Positions 52,383 to 63,693 of a stretch of 64,000 nucleotides of DNA are shown piece after piece. The stretch is from positions 1-64,000 of the forward strand of contig VGIC01000003.1 in assembly GCA_016867975.1 (NCBI GenBank), in the 5' to 3' direction. The notes beneath the pieces are model-generated. The model worked only from the letters and a program-made list of their open reading frames with translations. It did not search any database and was not told where the DNA came from. A program made the position numbers and the translations under genes. The stretch's first letter is position 1. The number at the start of each line of letters is the position of its first letter. The stretch is from Betaproteobacteria bacterium. GTDB lineage: Bacteria; Pseudomonadota; Gammaproteobacteria; Burkholderiales; Methylophilaceae.

Positions 52383-52694
52383 CTAGTTAGTCACAAATAA
52401 CTTGTTAGCAAAAGGCGTGCCGCAACTGCTGCCTTTGACTGACGCCTCGAATTTCTCCAGCAATGCGCTCTCGTAACCTTTGCCATGTTTTAACTCTAAG
52501 AAAGCGCGCACTTCGCTCGCATCAGCAAAACCATTCTTGTCTGTATCCATCGAAGTGACGTTATCTTCTACTGTTGGCCCCGTGTATTTGCCTGTTGCAT
52601 CAACCAAGTAATCGAGCGCATCCTCTGCCTGTACCTGAGCAGTAAATAACGATCCAGCCAACAACATGAGTTTTAGTCGTTTTTGCATATCCAT
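52383..52694 (-). CDS. Small secreted EF-hand-like protein
   Basis: Signal peptide (MQKRLKLMLLAGSLFTAQVQA) and MDTDKNGFADASEVRAFLE EF-hand-like loop. Confidence 0.7.
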   Translation of the reverse strand: MDMQKRLKLMLLAGSLFTAQVQAEDALDYLVDATGKYTGPTVEDNVTSMDTDKNGFADASEVRAFLELKHGKGYESALLEKFEASVKGSSCGTPFANKLFVTN

Positions 52695-52821
52695 GCACCT
52701 TACTCCTTGCAATACTAGGGACTACAATACCTGTGATCAGTAGTAGAGTAAATAATTCAACTATTAAGACCTTTGCAAGAGTCTTCTAAAGTCGGAGTTT
52801 TAGTAAAAACCTCAAAAATCT

Positions 52822-52894
52822 GTCATTCTGAGCGTAGCGAATAATCCATGTAACTTGTTGATATTGATGGATTATTCGCTACGCTAAGAATGAC
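52822..52894. repeat. 28-bp inverted repeat forming a long hairpin
   Basis: GTCATTCTGAGCGTAGCGAATAATCCAT ... ATGGATTATTCGCTACGCTAAGAATGAC, 27/28 complementary, 17-nt loop. Confidence 0.85.
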
Positions 52895-52962
52895 GCTTCA
52901 TCGTGATTGCTGTTAAAGTAAGAATAAAAATGTTACCGTGCAAGGCTTTTCTGTTATGCGAC

Positions 52963-54468
52963 TTAACGCGCAATAGCGGTGATTTTTTTCCAATGTTGTG
53001 GCCCCAGTCGGTGTACGGATTCACCACGCGGCGTGACCGCTACAGTCACCGGCATATCGACTACCTCAAACTCGTAAATCGCCTCCATGCCCAAGTCTGC
53101 AAACGCCAGAACGCGGGATTTTTTAATGGCTTTACTCACCAAATATGCCGCACCGCCCACCGCAGTTAGATACACGGCCTGATGTTTCTGAATAGCGGCA
53201 ATTGCCTCATCGCCACGCTCGGCTTTACCCACCATGCCTATCAACCCCGTTTCTGACAGCATTAATTCAGTGTAGTCATCCATTCTGGTGGCAGTGGTCG
53301 GACCAGCCGGACCAACCGCTTCATCGCGCACCGCGTCCACAGGGCCCACATAGTAAATGAATCGGTTATTAAGGTCGACTGGTAACGGCTCACCTTTTTT
53401 CAACATGGTGGCCATACGTTTGTGTGAGGCATCGCGACCTGTGAGCAGTTTGCCGCTGAGCAACAGCGTTTCGCCCACTTGCCAGGTGGCGATTTCTTCA
53501 TGCGTGATAGCATCCAGATTGACCTGTCTTGACGAGCCACTTGCTTGCCACTGCACATCCGGATAGGCCGACCAATCCGGTGGAGCCAACTCCGCTACGC
53601 CTCGCCCATCCAGCTCGAAATGCACATGGCGTGTCGCTGCACAATTAGGAATAATCGCCACTGGTAAGCTCGCAGCATGTGTCGGATAGTCCAGGATCTT
53701 GACATCAAGCACGGTTGCTACCCCCCCCAATCCTTGCGCCCCGATGCCTAGATGATTCACTTTTTCAAATATCTCTAGACGCAGTTCTTCTAGCTTATTT
53801 TGTGCGCCTTTTGCTTTCAGCTCATGCATATCTATCGGTGCCATCAGGGATTCTTTCGCTAACAACATGGCTTTTTCTGCACTGCCTCCGATGCCGATGC
53901 CCAGTATTCCTGGAGGACACCAACCCGCCCCCATGGCGGGCACCACCTGCAATACCCAGTCTACGATGCTGTCATTGGGGTTCAACATGGCAAGCTGGGC
54001 TTTGTTTTCGCTGCCCCCTCCCTTGGCGGCAATACTGACCTCGACTTTATCACCAGCCACCAATGATACATGCACCACGGCGGGTGTATTGTCTTTGGTG
54101 TTGATACGCGTACCAGCCGGATCACTCACCATTGAGGCACGCAACTTGTTTTCTGGCAACAAATAGGCGCACCGCACCCCTTCATTGACCATCTGCTCGA
54201 CATCCAATTGGGCGTCCCAGCGCACATTCATGCCCACTTTCACAAATGCCACTACGATGCCCGTATCCTGACAGAGCGGGCGTTTGCCTTCAGCACACAT
54301 GCGGGAGTTAGTGAGAATCTGCGCTATCGCATCTTTGGCGGCTGGCGACTCTTCACGTTCATAGGCTGTTGCCAACGCATGGAGATAATCAGCAGGATGA
54401 TAGTAAGAAATATACTGCAAGGCATCTGCAATGCTTTGTATGAAATCTTCTTGTTTAATGATCGTCAT
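52963..54468 (-). CDS. fumA: Class I fumarate hydratase
   Basis: RPLCQDTGIVVAFVKVGM, WCPPGILGIGIGGSAEKAMLLAKESLM. Confidence 0.95.
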   Translation of the reverse strand: MTIIKQEDFIQSIADALQYISYYHPADYLHALATAYEREESPAAKDAIAQILTNSRMCAEGKRPLCQDTGIVVAFVKVGMNVRWDAQLDVEQMVNEGVRCAYLLPENKLRASMVSDPAGTRINTKDNTPAVVHVSLVAGDKVEVSIAAKGGGSENKAQLAMLNPNDSIVDWVLQVVPAMGAGWCPPGILGIGIGGSAEKAMLLAKESLMAPIDMHELKAKGAQNKLEELRLEIFEKVNHLGIGAQGLGGVATVLDVKILDYPTHAASLPVAIIPNCAATRHVHFELDGRGVAELAPPDWSAYPDVQWQASGSSRQVNLDAITHEEIATWQVGETLLLSGKLLTGRDASHKRMATMLKKGEPLPVDLNNRFIYYVGPVDAVRDEAVGPAGPTTATRMDDYTELMLSETGLIGMVGKAERGDEAIAAIQKHQAVYLTAVGGAAYLVSKAIKKSRVLAFADLGMEAIYEFEVVDMPVTVAVTPRGESVHRLGPQHWKKITAIAR

Positions 54469-54604
54469 ATGCGGGATTTTTGTGATGTATTCGTAGACGG
54501 CATTTTACGCTTTATTGCCGCCTTGGGTTAAAATAACGTTTTTATTCAATAAGGAAGCACCGAGCCTTGAGCCTGTGCCCCACAAGCCCTTTGTAGAAAG
54601 TTAA

Positions 54605-56572
<1,968 letters not shown>

Positions 56573-56573
<1 letters not shown>

Positions 56574-57304
56574 TGACACTGATGAACCTAGCGGCCGAAG
56601 CAAGAAGATTTCTACGCAGTACACACAGTGGTCTACTTTCTACCCTATCATCCAAATTTGATGGTTATCCATTTGGCTCCGTCGCGCCATTTGTGCTTGG
56701 ACATGACTGCCAGCCGGTCATCCTGATCAGCAGTATTGCCGAACATACCAAAAATATCGTCAGCAATGCTAAGGTTTCATTGCTCGTTTTTGCTGGCGCT
56801 GAAGATTTGCAAGCCAACGCGCGTTTAACACTACTTGGCGAAGCGATAAAAATCGAGAAAAACGATGCAGACCTAAAAGCAAGATATCTGCGCTATTTGC
56901 CGCAAGCAGCCAGCTACTTTGACATGCATGACTTTGCTTTTTACCGTATCAATATCAGTCAGGTACGCTATATTGGCGGTTTCGGCAAAATGAGCTGGAT
57001 GTCCTCCAGTGAGCTATTGAGCCTGCCACCAGCAGATAATAACTTACTGGCAGGTCAGGAAACCTCCATCATCGCACACATGAATGCAGACCATATCGAT
57101 AGCCTGATCGCTTATTGTCAATATTTCCACCAAATCAACGCCAGCACAGCCACCATGCTCGGCATTGATACCGATGGATTTGATGTTAGGGTCATTGATG
57201 CCGACACCACTAAAATCGTGCGCTTTGAATTTGACCGGCCCGTTCAGGATGCCCAATCTGCACGCGTGGCATTGGTGCAAATGTCTAAAGTAGCGAAGCG
57301 ATAA
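56573..57304 (+). CDS. Pyridoxamine 5'-phosphate oxidase-like / HugZ-type heme-binding family protein
   Basis: ARRFLRSTHSGLLSTLSSKFDGYPFGSVAPF; C-terminal DUF2470-like IIAHMNADHIDSLIAYCQ. Confidence 0.88.
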
Positions 57305-57305
57305 C

Positions 57306-57650
57306 ATGGTAAGACAGCTACAACTAGGCGCATCCATCAGTCTGCTGGCCTTGATTCTGCTGACACTTGCATGGGAAACAGCCCTTGCCCCACTCAGGCC
57401 AGGCGGATCTTTATTGATGCTAAAAACACTACCGCTCCTTCTCCCATTGTTTGGGGTCTTGCATGGAAAGCGTTATACCTACCAATGGGCCAGTATGTTC
57501 ATCTTGCTTTATTTCACAGAAGGGGCGGTACGTGCTTGGTCAGAACATGGTCTTTCGGCAAAGCTTGCCTTGGCAGAGTGTGCAATTGCGTTTATATTTT
57601 TCTTCTGTGCCATCTTCTACGCTCGACTGGCGCGCTACAAAACATTATAA
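57306..57650 (+). CDS. DUF2069 membrane protein
   Basis: LLPLFGVLHGKRYTYQWASMFILLYFTEGAVRAWSE. Confidence 0.85.
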   Translation: MVRQLQLGASISLLALILLTLAWETALAPLRPGGSLLMLKTLPLLLPLFGVLHGKRYTYQWASMFILLYFTEGAVRAWSEHGLSAKLALAECAIAFIFFFCAIFYARLARYKTL

Positions 57651-57701
57651 AATCGCCATTTCTCCCGCGCTAAACATTACTTCTTCCACTATAATCCTAG
57701 C

Positions 57702-58442
57702 ATGAGAATTTTACTTTCCAACGATGATGGCTATTTTGCTCCTGGCCTTAATATCCTCGCCGAACACATCAGCAGGATTGCAGAGATTACGGTCGTAGCC
57801 CCTGAAAGAAATCGTAGTGGCGCCAGCAATTCACTGACATTAGACCGGCCGCTGAGCGTCAAAAAAGCCCATAATGGCTTCTTTTATGTGAATGGTACGC
57901 CGACTGACTGCGTTCATATTGCGCTGACTGGACTGATGGACACCATGCCAGATATGGTCATCAGTGGTATCAATGATGGCGCCAACATGGGCGACGACAC
58001 TATTTACTCAGGCACCGTGGCTGCGGCAATGGAAGGTTATCTGCTGGGCATTCCATCGCTTGCAGTCTCCATGTCACAACACAACTCGACGCACTTTGAA
58101 ACCGCTGCCAGAGTTGCAGTTGAGCTGATTCAGCATTATCAGAAAAACAATTTCAAATCACCTACGCTGCTCAATGTCAACGTACCGAACATCCCTTACG
58201 ATGAGTTGCAAGGTCGCGCTGTCACGCGTCTAGGTAAGCGTCACAAGGCAGAACCTGTGGTGCAGCTCAAAACGCCGCGCAATGAGACCGTGTACTGGGT
58301 GGGGGCAGCTGGTCAGCCTAATGATGGTGGCGAAGGCACCGATTTTTATGCGGTTGATCGCAACCAAGTATCCATCTCGCCGATTCAGGTAGATTTAACC
58401 AGTCACACACAACTGAATGACATTAAAGACTGGCTCAAGTAG
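57702..58442 (+). CDS. surE: 5'/3'-nucleotidase SurE
   Basis: [42 protein letters not shown]. Confidence 0.97.
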   Translation: MRILLSNDDGYFAPGLNILAEHISRIAEITVVAPERNRSGASNSLTLDRPLSVKKAHNGFFYVNGTPTDCVHIALTGLMDTMPDMVISGINDGANMGDDTIYSGTVAAAMEGYLLGIPSLAVSMSQHNSTHFETAARVAVELIQHYQKNNFKSPTLLNVNVPNIPYDELQGRAVTRLGKRHKAEPVVQLKTPRNETVYWVGAAGQPNDGGEGTDFYAVDRNQVSISPIQVDLTSHTQLNDIKDWLK

Positions 58443-58455
58443 GGAAAAATAAACT

Positions 58456-59130
58456 GTGGCTTTAGTAAAATCTTCACAAACGGGCATTGGCATGACGTCG
58501 CAGCGCACACGTGACCGCATGCTTAATCGCCTGCGTGAGCAAGGCATTAAAGATGAGGTCGTCCTTTCCGCCATTGCTGGCATTCCTCGTCACATCTTTG
58601 TCGATGAGGCCTTGTCTATCCGCGCTTACGAAGATGTCTCGTTGCCGATTGGTTTTGGGCAGACCATCTCGCAGCCCTACATCGTGGCTCGCATGTCTGA
58701 ATTACTCCGCAATGGTCAGCCGCTAGGCAAAGTACTCGAGATTGGCACTGGTTGCGGCTATCAAACAGCTGTGCTTTCGAGAATTTCCCAGGAAGTCTAT
58801 TCAGTAGAGCGCATCCGACCGCTGGTCATGAAAGCGCGTGGCCATCTGCGCGAGCTTAAATGTGTGAACGTCAAGCTGGACCATGCGGATGGCAACATGG
58901 GGTTGTCACAATTAGCCCCCTTTGATGCCATTATGGTCACGGCAGCGGCCAGCCACATTCCGCAAGAGCTGCTGAATCAGATGACCATTGGTGGCAGGTT
59001 GGTGATTCCCGTGGGAACGGATGAGCAGATTTTGTGTTTGGTTGAGCGTCTCTCAGCTTCTGAATATCGTCAAACCAAACTCGAAACAGTCAAATTTGTG
59101 CCCCTGCTCGGTGGTACGAGCGCAACATGA
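58456..59130 (+). CDS. pcm: Protein-L-isoaspartate O-methyltransferase
   Basis: [40 protein letters not shown]. Confidence 0.95.
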   Translation: MALVKSSQTGIGMTSQRTRDRMLNRLREQGIKDEVVLSAIAGIPRHIFVDEALSIRAYEDVSLPIGFGQTISQPYIVARMSELLRNGQPLGKVLEIGTGCGYQTAVLSRISQEVYSVERIRPLVMKARGHLRELKCVNVKLDHADGNMGLSQLAPFDAIMVTAAASHIPQELLNQMTIGGRLVIPVGTDEQILCLVERLSASEYRQTKLETVKFVPLLGGTSAT

Positions 59131-60146
59131 GGCTCGCCCACGCTGTATCCATCGCCACTTTAAGCTGCATATTGGCGGCCTGCAGCACTACTACCACTAC
59201 CGCTCCCATCATCGACCGGCCGCCAAGCAGCAAACCGGCCACCAGCAAAAACACCGCAACAAAAGCCTCCACCAAGATATCGGGCATTAAAAACAGCACT
59301 GATTGGCGCCCAGATAACTATACGGTTAAAAAGGGTGATACCTTATTCAGTATCGGACTTGAGCATGGCTATTACTATAAGGATATTGCTCAGGCTAATG
59401 ATATCAAATCACCGTACACCATCAAGGTGGGGCAAGTTCTGAAACTCATCTCATTAAAAGAGAAGCCAGCGACCTCCGAACCCAAGCAGGCTCAGGAACC
59501 CTCTGGCGATGTGACCACCTACCCGATGAGCAATGACGCAGAAGCGCCTGCTCCCAATACCGGTTTAGCAGAAGTGGTCTCCCTTTCCGAGCCTAAAGGG
59601 ATTCGCGAGCCCTACAGTGAGGAGGCATTCAAAAAAACCACGCTGGCCAGCAAGGCTGCAGACGAAAAACTCGTGAGCACTGAGAAACTGCCATCCGCTA
59701 GCACGGTGACTGATCCAAAAATAGAACCGAAGGCAGAGTCGAAATCTACCACTAAATCCAGTAGCGAATCAACCGATAATCTAGAGTGGTCTTGGCCTAC
59801 AAAAGGTAAGGTGATCGGTCACTTCAATGATGCCGGCAATAAAGGAATCGATATCGCAGGCAGCATGGGGCAAAGTGTTATGGCGGCCTCCACTGGTAAA
59901 GTCATCTATGCCGGCTCAGATTTACGCAGTTATGGCAAACTGGTGATTGTGAAGCACAATGCAAACTATCTCTCTGTGTACGCCCATAACAGCCAGATTC
60001 TGGTCAAGGAGGGGCAGCAGGTGAGTGCTGGACAAAAAATCGCTGAAATGGGCAATACTGATAGCAGTATAGTCAAGTTGCACTTTGAAATACGCCAGCA
60101 AGGGAAATCTGTAGATCCGGTTAAGTTCCTAGCCAGCAATGAATGA
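59127..60146 (+). CDS. nlpD: NlpD-like LysM/M23 peptidoglycan-associated lipoprotein
   Basis: Lipobox ([11 protein letters not shown]), LysM ([17 protein letters not shown]), M23 ([24 protein letters not shown]). Confidence 0.92.
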   Translation: MRLAHAVSIATLSCILAACSTTTTTAPIIDRPPSSKPATSKNTATKASTKISGIKNSTDWRPDNYTVKKGDTLFSIGLEHGYYYKDIAQANDIKSPYTIKVGQVLKLISLKEKPATSEPKQAQEPSGDVTTYPMSNDAEAPAPNTGLAEVVSLSEPKGIREPYSEEAFKKTTLASKAADEKLVSTEKLPSASTVTDPKIEPKAESKSTTKSSSESTDNLEWSWPTKGKVIGHFNDAGNKGIDIAGSMGQSVMAASTGKVIYAGSDLRSYGKLVIVKHNANYLSVYAHNSQILVKEGQQVSAGQKIAEMGNTDSSIVKLHFEIRQQGKSVDPVKFLASNE

Positions 60147-60208
60147 TACGCACGGTCGTCAAAGAAAACCCATCGTTGCCAAAATAGAGCCGAATAAATA
60201 TCCGTATT

Positions 60209-60258
60209 GCCCATAAGCCAGTACTTGGCTTATCCAACTTACTCCCCATAAAGGGCAT
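60209..60258. repeat. REP-like intergenic repeat, diverged inverted copy 3
   Basis: cccataagccagtacttggcttatccaactta...aaagggcat matches the reverse complement of copies 1 and 2 with an internal deletion. Confidence 0.6.
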
Positions 60259-60430
60259 CACTACCCATCTAAAGTCGCTACAATGGTTTCAGCGGCTATC
60301 CCGATAAGCAGAATCTGGCAGAAGGCGATGGGCGGGTCAACGTGAAAACTGAAAACGAAGAGACCGTTGCCGTTCAATCATTTTCAGTGAAATATGTACC
60401 CGCTCCTTCACAGCGGGTACAGCGAATGTA

Positions 60431-60976
60431 TTAGTGTTGATTGGTTGTCGAATGCGACATCAATTTGTCGATGTAGGCAATAGATACAGCTGATAACACA
60501 AAGGCCATGTGGATGATGGTTTGCCAGATCAATACTTTGTCTGACAAGTTTTCGGCATTGATGAATGTTTTGAGCAGATGAATTGATGAAATGCCGATGA
60601 TGGCGGTTGCCAGTTTTACTTTTAACAGATTGGCATTCACATGCGAGAGCCAATCGGGCTCATCAGGGTGGCCTTCAAGGTTAAGACGGGAAACGAAAGT
60701 TTCATAGCCGCCAACAATGACCATAATCAGCAGGTTTGAAATCATCACTACGTCAATCAGCCCAAGCACGATCAGCATAATGTCAGTTTCTGCTAGCGAC
60801 GTTGCTTTGCCAACCATGTGGACGAGTTCTACCCCAAAGAAGAATACATAGACGGCTTGGGCGACAATCAGGCCTAAATAAAGCGGCAGCTGTAGCCAGC
60901 GGCTACCAAATAGGATGTTGGTCATAATGCTACTTTGTTTGTATTCTGTAGCGTGTGGTGTGTGCTTTTGAGCCAT
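60431..60976 (-). CDS. UPF0114 (YqhA) family membrane protein
   Basis: SRWLQLPLYLGLIVAQAVYVFFFGVELVHMV, DVVMISNLLIMVIVGGYETFVSRL. Confidence 0.9.
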   Translation of the reverse strand: MAQKHTPHATEYKQSSIMTNILFGSRWLQLPLYLGLIVAQAVYVFFFGVELVHMVGKATSLAETDIMLIVLGLIDVVMISNLLIMVIVGGYETFVSRLNLEGHPDEPDWLSHVNANLLKVKLATAIIGISSIHLLKTFINAENLSDKVLIWQTIIHMAFVLSAVSIAYIDKLMSHSTTNQH

Positions 60977-61040
60977 TGCGTAAACCTTTTTTCAACGTCT
61001 GATAATGGTGGATATTGTACCAGCTAGAGGTGGATTTCTA

Positions 61041-61880
61041 TCAGGCAATGTTGTATTCCAACGAATAGTGAGCATCTTTATCCAATGCCAGTGTCTCGGT
61101 CAGCGCCGGCATTGCCTCTTCCAGAGTTTTAGGCAAGGTCCACGGTGGATTGATAATGAACATACCGCTACCGTGCATACCAAACCCTTCAGGAGAGGGG
61201 GTGTGGATACTCATGCTGACGTGTAACCAGTCAGTCATGTCTAAGTGCATGAGGTCATCTACCATCGCATCCGGCTCTGGGCGTTGCAGAATGGGGTACC
61301 ACACCAGATAGGTGCCAGTTGGGAAACGCTTCAGGCTATCCTTGAGCATGTGAAGCACATGCTGGTAATCTTGCTTGTCCTCATAAGGCGGATCAATCAA
61401 CACAACAGCCCGCCGTGGTGGTGGGGGCAGGCAGGATTTGATGCCAGAAAAGCCATTTTGCATCTCAACTTTCACCTGTTTTCTCGAGCCATCAAAATTT
61501 TGATTCAGCAGCTTGTAATCATTGGGATGCAATTCAAATAGACGCATTCTGTCATCGGCACGTAAATACTGCTGTGCCAGCATGGGAGAGCCGGGGTAGA
61601 ACGTCGCTCCTTGACTCAAGGCTTGGACATGGCTGACATAATCGGTCAGTGACTGCGGCAGGTGCTTGGCAGAATATAGCTTGGCAATGCCATCCTTGAA
61701 CTCTGCATTCTGAGTGGCATAACCTTCATCCAGACTGTATAAACCGGCACCGGCATGGGTGTCGATATACCAGAATGGTTTATCTTTCTTGACAGTGTGC
61801 TCCAGCACCAAACTGAGGATGTAATGCTTTAAAACATCGGCGTGGTTTCCAGCGTGAAAGGCGTGACGGTAACTCAGCAT
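61041..61880 (-). CDS. rlmJ: 23S rRNA (adenine(2030)-N6)-methyltransferase
   Basis: MLSYRHAFHAGNHADVLKHYILSLVL, DTHAGAGLYSL, LIDPPYEDKQDY. Confidence 0.96.
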   Translation of the reverse strand: MLSYRHAFHAGNHADVLKHYILSLVLEHTVKKDKPFWYIDTHAGAGLYSLDEGYATQNAEFKDGIAKLYSAKHLPQSLTDYVSHVQALSQGATFYPGSPMLAQQYLRADDRMRLFELHPNDYKLLNQNFDGSRKQVKVEMQNGFSGIKSCLPPPPRRAVVLIDPPYEDKQDYQHVLHMLKDSLKRFPTGTYLVWYPILQRPEPDAMVDDLMHLDMTDWLHVSMSIHTPSPEGFGMHGSGMFIINPPWTLPKTLEEAMPALTETLALDKDAHYSLEYNIA

Positions 61881-62010
61881 AAGTAAAGAAAGTGTGAAAA
61901 TACTTGCGCCTATTATACGTTCATCTTCTTCTGATATAAGCGCTGGGTACGGACTAATTTTAAGGAGAACTTTTTGCTCACAACAGCCTTTTCAGTTAGC
62001 ATAGCCGAGT

Positions 62011-62667
62011 ATGAGCACACCACACCATCATTCGCATGATCACGATGATCATGATCATTATTTCATTCCATTTACCCTGATCTTTGTTTTTGCCGTAGTC
62101 GAGGTCGTGGGCAGTTGGTATACCGGTTCTTTAGCCTTGCTGAGTGATGCAGGGCACATGTTCTCAGACGTTGCGGCACTTGGCATGGCTTGGATGGCTG
62201 TACGCATGAGCAAAAAGCCCAACGTAGCACGCCATCACTCCGGGGTCAGCTACGCAGAATTGGCGGTGTCCATCATCAATGCGGCAACCATGTTGCTGGT
62301 AATTGGGTTGGTAGTGGCCGAGGCCATCAGCCGACTCAGCCATCCACATGTGGTCAAGGGAGCGGGGCTTACCATCATTGCCACGCTGGGTTTGATCGTG
62401 AATCTCATTGTGGCAAGACAATTACATCATCAGGCCGAACATCACGCTGAAAGTCTGAATAACCGCGCAGCATTTTTACACGTAATGGGTGATTTGCTCG
62501 GCTCGGTTGCGGCTGTGCTGGCTGGGGTGGTGATTTACTTCACCGGATGGATGCTGATCGACCCCATCCTATCCTTGTTTATCTCGATTTTGCTGTTGGT
62601 GCTCACCATCAATTTGATACGTGAAATTTTGCGCACAGTTAAAGGCGGAGCACGTTCACTGCATTAA
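62011..62667 (+). CDS. Short cation diffusion facilitator (CDF) transporter lacking the C-terminal cytoplasmic domain
   Basis: His-rich N-terminus, VEVVGSWYTGSLALLSDAGHMFSDVAALGMAW, LHVMGDLLGSVAAVLAG; 218 aa. Confidence 0.88.
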   Translation: MSTPHHHSHDHDDHDHYFIPFTLIFVFAVVEVVGSWYTGSLALLSDAGHMFSDVAALGMAWMAVRMSKKPNVARHHSGVSYAELAVSIINAATMLLVIGLVVAEAISRLSHPHVVKGAGLTIIATLGLIVNLIVARQLHHQAEHHAESLNNRAAFLHVMGDLLGSVAAVLAGVVIYFTGWMLIDPILSLFISILLLVLTINLIREILRTVKGGARSLH

Positions 62668-62684
62668 CGAAATGGGTGCCATGC

Positions 62685-62747
62685 CTCAAAAGGCCATTGA
62701 TGCCTCTTCACCGTAGAGAATGAGTCGTTCGTGGATTTGTGCTGTCA
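62685..62747 (-). pseudogene. Truncated 20-codon cassette ORF
   Basis: MTAQIHERLILYGEEASMAF* preceded by AGGAACC and, 13 nt further, by GTTAGGCGC. Confidence 0.35.
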
Positions 62748-62763
62748 TGGTTCCTTTCTGTGC

Positions 62764-62812
62764 GCCTAACGTCTTGGCTGTAAGTCAGTCCCGCTTGATG
62801 GATGAATTAGGT
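62764..62812 (-). other. attC-like recombination site (degenerate)
   Basis: Minus strand ACCTAATTCATCCATCAAGCGGGACTGACTTACAGCCAAGACGTTAGGC: R''-like CCTAAT, L''-like ATCAAGCGGGAC, consensus R' GTTAGGC. Confidence 0.55.
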
Positions 62813-63058
62813 TTTAGAGCGCAAAGGAAATGCACTAGGGTTGCGAATAGACTCTACCGACAAGTCAATATCAAGTAAAGGCCAATAAAGATGATTAGAT
62901 GACTGCTTTTCAACAGTCGTGACTGCTTCAAGAGTAGCACGTTGAAACCATGGGAACTCAGTAAAGGGTACAAACAACTCCTCTTCGTCCAGCAACAGCC
63001 AGAAACCTTTATTTGACGCTAAAGAAACCTCAACTTCCGAAATGGGTACGCCAAGCAT
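62807..63058 (-). CDS. DUF2442 domain-containing protein
   Basis: MLGVPISEVEVSLASNKGFWLLLDEEELFVPFTEFPWFQRATLEAVTTVEKQSSNHLYWPLLDIDLSVESIRNP. Confidence 0.8.
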   Translation of the reverse strand: MLGVPISEVEVSLASNKGFWLLLDEEELFVPFTEFPWFQRATLEAVTTVEKQSSNHLYWPLLDIDLSVESIRNPSAFPLRSKT

Positions 63059-63074
63059 TTAGCATCTCCTTATG

Positions 63075-63228
63075 ATGCCCCTCAACTAATAATAGCGCTT
63101 CATTAAGTCTGAATTCACCGGACTGCGCGCTTTTGCGCAGCCCCACTTTCGCGTGTGAACAAAGTGCTTAAGCACTTATGTTTCACGGTGAAGCCCCTTG
63201 CGGTCTGAACGATGGGTTAGGGCAAAGC
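63075..63228 (-). other. Long attC-like / nested-palindrome region upstream of the DUF2442 ORF
   Basis: Minus strand GCCCTAACCCATCGTTCAGACCGC at the 5' end; nested palindromes TTCACCG/CGGTGAA, CTGCGC/GCGCAG, AAGTGCTTAAGCACTT; GTTGAGGGGC at the 3' end. Confidence 0.45.
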
Positions 63229-63249
63229 GTAACTTGAGAATGCAGGAAT

Positions 63250-63315
63250 CAATGGGGTTAGATAAAATAAATCGAGTCTGACCCCATTGATGTACTAACC
63301 CCATTGATGTACTAC
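63250..63315. repeat. RAYT/REP-type motif remnant plus short tandem repeat
   Basis: caatggggttagataaaataaatcgagtctgaccccattg (reverse complement includes GGGGTCAGACTCGATTTATTTTATC) followed by tandem accccattgatgtacta. Confidence 0.5.
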
Positions 63316-63410
63316 AAAAGATCAAATCATCAGGCACTCAAAACATCACTGTTCAGCACGTGCATGTGGAGGCAGGTGGTCAAGCCCTAGTGGGAAATGT
63401 GAATAAATGA
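63303..63410 (+). pseudogene. C-terminal fragment of a phage/plasmid-type protein (GGQAxVGNV motif)
   Basis: Frame reads IDVLQKIKSSGTQNITVQHVHVEAGGQALVGNVNK*, with no complete upstream gene. Confidence 0.4.
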
Positions 63411-63693
63411 GGGCATTTGGAAGTTGAATATGAACTCAGCTCCAATAAAAGGGACTCCTAGATATTTGCACGAGCAGAGGGAGCTTTTAAGGAAGGTGGA
63501 AAGTTAAGAGAAACAAAGAAAAGCAGACCTAAGTCGCATTAATTGGCTCGCTCAGTTTTGACACATATCACACAATTATTATAGAGTTAAGGCTAATCGC
63601 AAGATGATGAAGTTGGCTGTGTTAATCAATGCTCAATTGACAAGAGTCAACCTAAGCCTTCTCTTTTACTTGCAACATATAGGACTTTAATAC

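Noticed and set aside
63160-63180. AAGTGCTTAAGCACTT palindrome as a stand-alone regulator site
   Set aside because: Better explained as part of the nested palindromes of the attC-like region.
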